A model generated the notes under the pieces. The model made no database searches. It was not told where the DNA came from and saw only the letters and a program-made list of their open reading frames with translations. A stretch of DNA of 21,508 bases from Pirellulales bacterium (GTDB lineage Bacteria; Planctomycetota; Planctomycetia; Pirellulales; JAICIG01): NCBI GenBank assembly GCA_025924495.1, contig JAICIG010000079.1, positions 1 to 21,508 on the forward strand, written 5' to 3'. A program made the translations under genes and the position numbers. The stretch's first letter is position 1. Each line of letters starts with the position of its first letter. This document shows, piece by piece, positions 1-8,307 of this stretch.

Positions 1-512
1 CGCGTCGGTTGGCGGAACACCCGCTCGATATCGTGACGTTTGGCACGCCTATCCGCTATGGCTGGGACCATCGGGGACATGGCGGACTTCTACATTTCGT
101 CAACCATCGTCCCGCCAATGGTTGTCCGCAGCATCGGTCTCTATTTCCGCCGCCCATTGATCACGTGATGCAAGCAGTCGGCGGCGATTACCTGCAGCAA
201 GTGGGCGTCGCCGGCACCGACACGGCGCCCAGCCGATTGGCCTGGCGCGCCTGGCTGGCGAATCGTCAACTCGGTCGCTTTCTCGAGCGGGATCTCGCTT
301 CGAGCGGACTGGTCGACCGGCTCAAGTTCGGCATGCGCGTGCCCGAGGCGGGCACGACGCTGCTGGTCGACTATGGGCTGCCCCTCGGCAGCTTGTCCCA
401 ACATCTGGCAGGCCATGCCGTGTACACTCGGCACGAGTGGCTGCTGTTCCATGCGGAACAAGTCGCCGAGCAGTTCTATTCGGGCCATGCCCAACGTGCG
501 GGAGTGGCTTAA
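1..512 (+). CDS. alpha/beta-hydrolase (lipase)-like protein, 3' part
   Basis: The reading frame is open to the left edge (codons can be read from base 3) and stops at TAA 510-512, so about 170 C-terminal residues are present and the true start lies outside. Near the visible N-terminus is IVTFGTPIRYGW, which resembles the strand-turn TFGTP found after the nucleophile elbow in lipase-like alpha/beta hydrolases. If so, the nucleophile Ser lies off the left edge, and a C-terminal His such as the one in AGHAVYTRHEW could be the catalytic base. The visible part contains no membrane segment. The family call rests on one short motif and is an inference; 'hypothetical protein' is a fair alternative. 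It is separated from the ATPase operon by about 356 bases and is probably unrelated to it. Confidence 0.6.
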   Translation, partial: RRLAEHPLDIVTFGTPIRYGWDHRGHGGLLHFVNHRPANGCPQHRSLFPPPIDHVMQAVGGDYLQQVGVAGTDTAPSRLAWRAWLANRQLGRFLERDLASSGLVDRLKFGMRVPEAGTTLLVDYGLPLGSLSQHLAGHAVYTRHEWLLFHAEQVAEQFYSGHAQRAGVA

Positions 513-2663
<2,151 letters not shown>

Positions 2664-2667
<4 letters not shown>

Positions 2668-2945
2668 ATCGGCATGAAGACGATGAACCATTTTTGCGCG
2701 AAGTGCAACAGCAGGCGAAGCGGATCGGCAAAGCGCGCGGCGCCGGCTTCTGGCAGGGGCTGGCGGCCGTCGGCGCGGTGGGCTGGATGGTGGTCGTTCC
2801 TACGGTTGCCGGCGCGCTGGCCGGGCATTGGCTCGACCAGCGCTGGCAGACCGGAGTTAATTGGACGCTGTCGCTGCTCGTGATGGGCGTCATGCTCGGC
2901 TCGGTCAGCGCCTGGCGGCACGTACGCAAGGAATTGGAATCATGA
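2664..2945 (+). CDS. atpQ: N-ATPase accessory membrane protein AtpQ (AtpI-like)
   Basis: Small membrane protein of 93 residues. The GTG start at 2664 overlaps the atpC stop (GTGA), with GGAG at 2652-2655 as ribosome binding site. An upstream in-frame extension to 2370 lies entirely inside atpC and is not credible. After a charged N-terminal helix (residues 1-27) come two hydrophobic segments, about 31-55 and 65-84. The first ends in GALAGHWLDQRW, matching the Gly-rich G...G...D pattern of AtpI/gene-1 proteins. In N-ATPase operons a protein of this type occupies exactly this place. Its role is inferred as assisting c-ring assembly or ion supply; the identification rests on topology and position more than on long sequence identity. 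Confidence 0.85.
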
Positions 2946-3202
2946 TATGGATCGCAGCGATTTTGGCGGGTGCGGCGATCGCGCTCGTTTACTGCGCCGC
3001 GCTTTGGCTGACGATCGATCGGGCGGTCGGCAGCGCTCACCCATTGGCCTGGTTCGGGCTCACGTCCATGGGGCGGTTGGGGCTGGTTGGCGCAGCGTTT
3101 TATGGGCTTGCGCTGCTGGGTCCTGAAATGGCGCTGGCCGCGCTCATCGGCTTTGCCGCAATGCGCAGCGGCATATCGTATTGGGCCGGGAGGCCAGGCT
3201 AA
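2942..3202 (+). CDS. atpR: N-ATPase accessory membrane protein AtpR
   Basis: Hydrophobic protein of 86 residues. The ATG at 2942 overlaps the atpQ stop by four bases, and AAGGA at 2928-2932 lies 9 bases upstream. It has three predicted membrane segments, about residues 2-22, 36-59 and 62-79. Arg45 (TSMGRLGL) and Arg75 (AAMRSG) fall in or beside the membrane, an unusual feature for so small a protein. AtpR is found only in N-ATPase operons, between atpQ and atpB, so position and topology together make the call. Its function is not established; a membrane arginine could contact the ring carboxylate during assembly (speculative). Confidence 0.85.
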   Translation: MIWIAAILAGAAIALVYCAALWLTIDRAVGSAHPLAWFGLTSMGRLGLVGAAFYGLALLGPEMALAALIGFAAMRSGISYWAGRPG

Positions 3203-3879
3203 TGGAAGGCCGCGAACTGTTTCGACAAGTCGTCTTCCGGCTAGGGCCGGTGGAAGTGACGACAACCATGCTCTACTCGCTGGTCGTCTCCGCGATCCTG
3301 ATTGGCCTGGCCGCAATGGTGCGAGTGCTGATGACTCGCCGGCTGAGCGGCTGGCAGGTGGCCGCGGAGTTCCTGATGGAGCATCTCGAGTCGATTATGC
3401 GCGAAATGTCAGGCCGCGATCCTCGCCCCTACACGCCGCTGGTGGTTACCCTCGCGCTCTTCATCAGCCTTGCGAACTTGTTGGGGCTTCTACCGGGCAT
3501 GCGGGCGCCAACTGCCGATCTCTCGACCACCGCCGCTCTGGCGATCGTGGTCTTCCTGGCCGTTCCCGTTTACGGCATTCGAGCCCGCGGCTTATGGGGG
3601 TATTTGCGTCATTACCTGGAACCTTCGCCACTGTTGCTGCCGGTGGAAATCATCACAGAGTTCTCTCGCACGCTGGCTTTGGCAGTGCGGTTGTTCGGCA
3701 ACGTGATGAGCGAAGAGTTGATCATCGCCGTGCTGCTCTCGCTGGCCGGGTTGCTGACGCCGACGCCGATCATGATGTTGGCCGTGCTGACTGGAATCGT
3801 GCAGGCGTACATATTTTCCGTTTTGACCATGGTCTACCTGAGCGCCGCGGTGCGCGCCGAGAAGACCCCATCGACCTAG
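3202..3879 (+). CDS. atpB: N-ATPase subunit a (stator ion channel)
   Basis: Membrane stator subunit of 225 residues that forms the ion half-channels facing the c ring. The start at ATG 3202 shares one base with the atpR stop and has GGGAGG at 3188-3193, 8 bases upstream; an earlier in-frame ATG at 3181 would lie inside atpR. The essential arginine is Arg163 in ALAVRLFGN, corresponding to E. coli aArg210. The last helix contains GIVQAYIFSVLTMVYLS with Gln201, corresponding to E. coli Gln252. Several further hydrophobic helices precede these. It is shorter than E. coli subunit a, which is usual for N-ATPases. Confidence 0.95.
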   Translation: MEGRELFRQVVFRLGPVEVTTTMLYSLVVSAILIGLAAMVRVLMTRRLSGWQVAAEFLMEHLESIMREMSGRDPRPYTPLVVTLALFISLANLLGLLPGMRAPTADLSTTAALAIVVFLAVPVYGIRARGLWGYLRHYLEPSPLLLPVEIITEFSRTLALAVRLFGNVMSEELIIAVLLSLAGLLTPTPIMMLAVLTGIVQAYIFSVLTMVYLSAAVRAEKTPST

Positions 3880-3887
3880 GAGCCGAT

Positions 3888-4154
3888 ATGGACTCGCATA
3901 CTTCGTTCGTGCTGGCGGCCATGCTGCTGGCCGCTTTGACCACTACGCTGGGATCGATCGCGCCGGCGATCGGCCAGAGCCGCGCGATCATCTCGGCCCT
4001 CGACGCGATCGCCCGACAGCCTGACGCTTCCGACCGCATCAGCCGCGCGCTGTTCGTCGGTCTTGCCATGATCGAATCGTTGGCGATCTATTGCCTGGTG
4101 ATCTCGCTTATCATCCTGTTTGCCAACCCGTTCGCCAAGTTTTTCTCGCCATGA
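3888..4154 (+). CDS. atpE: N-ATPase rotor-ring subunit c, predicted Na+-binding
   Basis: Hairpin of two membrane helices, 88 residues. ATG 3888 has AGGAG at 3878-3882, and this is the only gene of the operon preceded by a real gap (8 bases). Helix 1 contains GSIAPAIGQS, the polar loop is ARQPD (residues 42-46), and helix 2 contains MIESLAIYCLVISLIILF. Gln30, Glu63, Ser64 and Tyr68 match in identity and spacing Gln32, Glu65, Ser66 and Tyr70 of the Ilyobacter tartaricus Na+ ring; the position of its Thr67 is Leu65 here. Na+ specificity is therefore predicted from residues, not shown. Confidence 0.94.
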   Translation: MDSHTSFVLAAMLLAALTTTLGSIAPAIGQSRAIISALDAIARQPDASDRISRALFVGLAMIESLAIYCLVISLIILFANPFAKFFSP

Positions 4155-4912
4155 ATATTCATCTCTGGACGTTTGTCTTCCAGATTGTCAATTTCGTGGT
4201 CGTGGCGTTCGTGCTGCACCGGCTATTGTATCGGCCGCTGCACGAGGCGATCGACCGCCGCCGGCAGGCGATGCTCGATGCGCAAGCCGAAACCGAGCGT
4301 GCCCAGCGCGAAGCCGAAACTCTGCGCAGCCGCTTGCAGGCCGAGCTGGCGGAGACCGACCGCCGGCGCGATCAGCAGATCCGCGAGGCGCATCATCAGG
4401 CCGAAGTCGAAAGAGAGCGTCTGCTGGCCGATGCCCGCAAACTCGGCCAAGAGCAGGCCGCAGAAACAAGCCGCCAATTGGCCGAGCGCCGTGAAGAGGC
4501 CCTGGCGGCGGTAAGACAGGAACTCGTGCAACTGGCCGTCGATTTGACCCAGCGCTTCTTGAGCCAGGCGGCCGACCGTACTCTGCATCGACAGCTCGTC
4601 GCCCGACTCATTGAGTCGCTCGCCGCCACTTCGCCCGACGATCGGCGACAATTGCTGATTGCCTGGCAGCCAGGCGATCCGGCGGTGCTCGAAACCGCCG
4701 AAGAACTCGATCGGGGAAGCCTCGACGCCGTTTCTGCGTCCGTCGCCGCGCTGGTCGGCAAGCCTGCCGCGATTGAGGTCAAAGCGAAACCCGCACTGAT
4801 CAGCGGCGTTTGCTTGCGTCTGGGAGGAGGCGTTTGGGACGCCTCGTTAAGCGGCTCGCTGGAAGAAACTCGAAATGCACAAACCGACGCCCAGGAGGCG
4901 GCGCATGTCTGA
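4151..4912 (+). CDS. atpF: N-ATPase subunit b with fused delta-like C-terminal domain
   Basis: Peripheral-stalk subunit of 253 residues, much longer than a standard b subunit (about 155-170). It has an N-terminal membrane anchor (residues 6-24), then a long charged coiled coil (about 28-150) rich in Arg, Glu, Gln and Ala. The C-terminal region (about 160-240) ends in VKAKPALISGVCLRLGG followed by VWDASLSGSLEE, which matches the end of F-type delta subunits (A.P.LIGG..VR.GD...D.S..G.L). With no atpH in the operon, this is best read as a b-delta fusion. ATG 4151 overlaps the atpE stop by four bases and has no visible ribosome binding site, so translation probably depends on coupling to atpE. 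Confidence 0.93.
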   Translation: MNIHLWTFVFQIVNFVVVAFVLHRLLYRPLHEAIDRRRQAMLDAQAETERAQREAETLRSRLQAELAETDRRRDQQIREAHHQAEVERERLLADARKLGQEQAAETSRQLAERREEALAAVRQELVQLAVDLTQRFLSQAADRTLHRQLVARLIESLAATSPDDRRQLLIAWQPGDPAVLETAEELDRGSLDAVSASVAALVGKPAAIEVKAKPALISGVCLRLGGGVWDASLSGSLEETRNAQTDAQEAAHV

Positions 4913-6425
4913 GGGCGCCGACGACATCCTAGCGAGCGTGCGTGCGAGGCTAACTGCGGCTGAGTGGAAGGTTCGCCGCAGAGAGGTCGGCTGGATCACG
5001 CGCGTGGGAGATGGCGTAGCGTATCTGCGCGGCGCTCCTTCGACGCGCTATGGAGAGCTCTTGGCGCATGGCGACGGCCTGACCGCGCTGGCGTTCGATC
5101 TTCAAGCCCGCGAAATCGGCGCGCTATTCCTCGATTCGTCGCAGCATGTCTCGGCAGGCGACGAACTACGGCCGACGGGCCGCGTGGCGAGCGTGATGGT
5201 CGGCGAGCCGCTCTTGGGACGCGTGGTCGATGCGCTGGGGCGGCCGCTCGACGGGGGCCCCCCGCCGGCATCGACGATCTATTGGCCGGTCGATCGCGAG
5301 GCGCCGGGCGTTGCCGATCGCTTGCCGGTCTCCCAGCCATTGCACACGGGCGTCAAAGTCATCGACGCATTGTTGCCGCTGGGCCGCGGTCAGCGCGAGC
5401 TGATTTTAGGCGACCGCGCGACGGGCAAAACTGCGCTGGCGATCGACGCCATCCTGGCGCAGCGCGGCGGCGACGTGCTATGCGTCTATGCCGCGATCGG
5501 CCAACGCAAAACGGCGGTCGCCGAAGTAATCAATGAACTGCACGAGCAGCAGGCGATGTCGCAGACCGTCGTCGTCGTGGCCGATGCCGAGTCGCCGCCC
5601 GGACATCAATATCTGGCGCCGTACACCGCCTGCACGATCGGCGAATATTTCATGCGCCAAGGACGCGACGTGTTGGTTATCTACGACGATCTGACGAAAC
5701 ACGCCGATGCCTATCGTCGCGTGTCGCTGTTGCTCGGCCGCCCGCCAGGCCGCGAAGCTTATCCGCCCGACGTCTTCTACCTGCACGCGCGGCTGTTGGA
5801 ACGGGCGACGCGACTGCACGACCGTTTGGGCGGCGGCAGTCTGACGGCGCTGCCGATCGCTTCGACGCAGGCCGGGCATATCTCCGGCTACATTCCCACG
5901 AATCTGATTTCGATCACCGACGGCCAACTGTACCTGGACACCCGATTGTTCAACGAAGGGCAGCGGCCGGCGGTCGATGTCGGGCTGAGCGTTTCGCGCG
6001 TGGGCGGCAAAGCACAACCGGCGGTGCTGCGGAAGTTGGCCAGCGATTTGCGGCTGCTTTATGCCCAACTGCACGAGCTGGAGACCTTCACGCGGTTTGG
6101 CGCCGAACTGGAACCTGAGACGCGCCGCCGCTTGCGTCGCGGTCGGCGCCTGCGCGAGTGCCTCAAGCAGCCGCGGCTCAAACCGTGGCGGACTGCCCTG
6201 GAGGCGGCGGCCCTGTTCGCCGTGCATCAAGGAGTGCTCGATCGTCTGCTGGTCGAACAGGTGACGTCGTTTCTCGAGCGGTTGGGCGAACGTCTCGAAG
6301 ACCGCGCCGCGACGCTTTTGGCTCGCGTCGAAGCGAGCGATCAACTGAGCGCCGAGGACGAGCGAAGGTTGCGAGCCGAGATCGAGGGCGCCCTGGCCGG
6401 CTTTACGACCCAGGAGGCCTCATGA
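4905..6425 (+). CDS. atpA: N-ATPase subunit alpha
   Basis: Non-catalytic nucleotide-binding subunit of the alpha3beta3 head, 506 residues. The start is ATG 4905, with AGGAGG at 4893-4898 six bases upstream and an 8-base overlap with atpF. An upstream in-frame ATG at 4875 is rejected because it would add ten basic residues and discard that ribosome binding site. Motifs are Walker A GDRATGKT (about residues 169-176), Walker B DVLVIYDDLTKHADAYR and RPPGREAYPPDVFYLHARLL. The position held by Gln in the usual alpha Walker A (GDRQTGKT) is Ala here. The C-terminal helical domain ends in an acidic/basic coiled segment. The last codons contain the ribosome binding site for atpG. Confidence 0.96.
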   Translation: MSEGADDILASVRARLTAAEWKVRRREVGWITRVGDGVAYLRGAPSTRYGELLAHGDGLTALAFDLQAREIGALFLDSSQHVSAGDELRPTGRVASVMVGEPLLGRVVDALGRPLDGGPPPASTIYWPVDREAPGVADRLPVSQPLHTGVKVIDALLPLGRGQRELILGDRATGKTALAIDAILAQRGGDVLCVYAAIGQRKTAVAEVINELHEQQAMSQTVVVVADAESPPGHQYLAPYTACTIGEYFMRQGRDVLVIYDDLTKHADAYRRVSLLLGRPPGREAYPPDVFYLHARLLERATRLHDRLGGGSLTALPIASTQAGHISGYIPTNLISITDGQLYLDTRLFNEGQRPAVDVGLSVSRVGGKAQPAVLRKLASDLRLLYAQLHELETFTRFGAELEPETRRRLRRGRRLRECLKQPRLKPWRTALEAAALFAVHQGVLDRLLVEQVTSFLERLGERLEDRAATLLARVEASDQLSAEDERRLRAEIEGALAGFTTQEAS

Positions 6426-7318
6426 GTCTCGAAGTCACCCGGCGGCGACGCCAGGCGGTGGATGCGATCCACGACATTGTGGGCGCCATGCGCGCCATTG
6501 CCGCCGGCAGGATTCAAGGCGCTCAGCGCGCGTTAGCTGCCTCGCGCCGCTATGAGGAGGTCGTGTGCCGTTCGCTCTCGGTTCTCGTCCGCGATGATCC
6601 CGAGATCGATCTATCGTTTCCCATCGACAAACGCTCGACGCTGATCGTCATGACATCCGAGCAGCCGCTGTGCGGTTCGTTCAATCAAAACGTCTTGGAG
6701 CTCGTCGGTCGGCGCTGGCTGCAGCTCTGCGAAACCGAGCGCCCTTATTTGCTGCTGGTCGGCCAACGAGGGCGTCGGGCGTTGGCCGCGCGAGGGATCG
6801 CGCCAAATGAGATCGAGCCGGCCGCCACGACCCTTCCCGGCGTGCGCGATCTCGTCAAGCGACTGGCGCGCATGACGAGCCGGCGATTTGCCGCGGGCGA
6901 ATTAGGCACGTTGCGAGTGATTTATAGCCGCTATCAATCGGTCAGCGAGCAGACGCCGACCGAGGAGCAGATCCTGCCGCTCGATTTGGCGAGCCTCAGC
7001 GCCGGCGCGGCGCCGCTGGCCCCACAGCGATATCACCGTTATCTCTCGCCGACAAGTCTGGCCACCGGGTTGCTCGGCGAATTCGCCTTAATCAGCCTGT
7101 ACCGCATCGCTGCCGAATCGTACGCCAGCGAGCAGGCCAGTCGCCTGATTGCCATGGACGGCGCCACGCGAAACACCGAGCGGATGGCTCGCGCGCTGGC
7201 GGCCTTGGAGCAGCGCGAGCGGCAGGACGAAGTGACGCGCGAAGTGCTGGAACTCGTCAACGCCCGCTTCGCTGCCGGCAACGAGTTCGGCGGGAAGCAA
7301 GCAGCGCCACGTCGATGA
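6422..7318 (+). CDS. atpG: N-ATPase subunit gamma
   Basis: Central rotor shaft of 298 residues. ATG 6422 overlaps the atpA stop (ATGA), with AGGAGG at 6412-6417; the longer in-frame extension lies within atpA. The N-terminal helix TRRRRQAVDAIHDIVGAMRA corresponds to the I..T.KIT.AM.MVA coiled coil of gamma. The central Rossmann-like part has IVMTSEQPLCGSFNQNV, equivalent to VTSDRGLCGGFN. The C-terminal helix has ASEQASRLIAMDGATRNTERM and RQDEVTREVLELV, the best-conserved gamma signature. It is the last gene of the operon, and a 9-bp hairpin begins two bases after the stop codon. Confidence 0.95.
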   Translation: MSLEVTRRRRQAVDAIHDIVGAMRAIAAGRIQGAQRALAASRRYEEVVCRSLSVLVRDDPEIDLSFPIDKRSTLIVMTSEQPLCGSFNQNVLELVGRRWLQLCETERPYLLLVGQRGRRALAARGIAPNEIEPAATTLPGVRDLVKRLARMTSRRFAAGELGTLRVIYSRYQSVSEQTPTEEQILPLDLASLSAGAAPLAPQRYHRYLSPTSLATGLLGEFALISLYRIAAESYASEQASRLIAMDGATRNTERMARALAALEQRERQDEVTREVLELVNARFAAGNEFGGKQAAPRR

Positions 7319-7319
7319 A

Positions 7320-7347
7320 GGCGCGCCGCTGCTCGCCACGGCGCGCC
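7320..7347 (+). terminator. GC hairpin after atpG
   Basis: A perfect 9-bp stem, GGCGCGCCG (7320-7328) and CGGCGCGCC (7339-7347), encloses a 10-base loop and starts two bases after the atpG stop. There is no downstream U-tract, so it is not a canonical intrinsic terminator. It could mark the operon end with Rho or protect the 3' end of the transcript. Position and perfection are seen; function is inferred. Confidence 0.5.
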
Positions 7348-7558
7348 CGGCCGTGCGTTATGGCTCACTTCACAGAGATTGCGTGCGCCGTTCCCCCCGC
7401 TTCCGGCACCCTCGTGGGGCAGGCGGGCCTGAAGGACTGCCATCAAGATACATGTCTGTGGCCGCGATGCGAAAATTCACGATCTGGCGCCGATCCTGCT
7501 TTGTTGCTTGGGCGATACAGCCACAAGTTAACGGCAGGATTCATGAGGGAGAGTTGCC

Positions 7559-8278
7559 ATGTCGGTCAAATCAACGTTCGAGCTGATGGGCGATGCAGTT
7601 TTGCGTGCGCGTGAGCACTGGCGCCGTCCGCGCCCCGATGAAAAGTTCGAGCTCCCGCCTGCCGAGCCCACATCCGTGGCGCCTGCCTGCACCATTGCGA
7701 TCAGTCGCGAAACCGGCGCCGGCGGAGCTGCCATCGCCCGAGAGGTAGGGCGTCTGCTCGACTGGATGGTTTATGACCGCGAGTTGTTAGAACGAATAGC
7801 CGAAGAGGCGGGATTGCGCAGCGAATTGTTGGAAAACCTCGATGAAAAACGCTCCCACTGGCTTACGGAAGCTCTGGAAACATTCGGCGGCGCCGGAACC
7901 ATGAGCGGAACCAACTACGCGCGCCATCTGGCTGAGACGCTGCTCGGGTTAGCGGCGCGAGGGCATTGCGTGATCGTCGGGCGGGGCGCGACTGTCGTGC
8001 TGCCAGCGAACACGTCGTTGCGCGTTCGGCTCGTAGCGGCACTCGACGATCGCGTGCAGCGAATCTGCGAGCGGTTGGGCATCTCGCAGAGCGAGGCCTC
8101 AAAACACGTCCGCCAGAAGGATGCGGAGCGAGAGGGCTTCGTCAAAGATTTCTTTCGCCACTCGAACGGCGATGCGCACGGCTACGACCTCGTGATCAAC
8201 ACCTCGCGATTTTCCGTCCAGCAATCGGCCCGGTTGATCGTCGAAGCCGTACGGCAGTTCCAGCAAGCGCCCTGCTAG
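7559..8278 (+). CDS. cytidylate kinase-like family protein
   Basis: Cytoplasmic protein of 239 residues of the cytidylate-kinase-like P-loop family. After a poorly conserved 43-residue N-terminus comes CTIAISRETGAGGAAIA (about 44-60), the family's modified P-loop, which lacks the usual Lys-Ser/Thr end of Walker A. Then come YDRELLERIAEEAG, GHCVIVGRGATVVL and a lid-like segment RICERLGISQSEASKHV. A final YDLVINTSRF is typical of the family (Y.LviNT...). Phosphoryl transfer to CMP or a related nucleotide is the family assumption but is unproven for this branch. The start at ATG 7559 has GAGGGAGAG at 7545-7553. It lies 240 bases after the ATPase operon and is probably transcribed separately. Confidence 0.88.
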   Translation: MSVKSTFELMGDAVLRAREHWRRPRPDEKFELPPAEPTSVAPACTIAISRETGAGGAAIAREVGRLLDWMVYDRELLERIAEEAGLRSELLENLDEKRSHWLTEALETFGGAGTMSGTNYARHLAETLLGLAARGHCVIVGRGATVVLPANTSLRVRLVAALDDRVQRICERLGISQSEASKHVRQKDAEREGFVKDFFRHSNGDAHGYDLVINTSRFSVQQSARLIVEAVRQFQQAPC

Positions 8279-8307
8279 CGCCCGAAGAATGCGGAGCGCG
8301 AGCTGGA

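Noticed and set aside
5478..6344. Long minus-strand frame (288 codons) opposite atpA
   Set aside because: Antisense shadow of a strongly conserved gene; the product has no domain and is Gln/Arg/His-rich.
7493..7540. Inverted repeat ATCCTGC/GCAGGAT before the cytidylate-kinase-like gene
   Set aside because: Seven base pairs with a 34-base loop is easily chance, and it matches no riboswitch or terminator I know.
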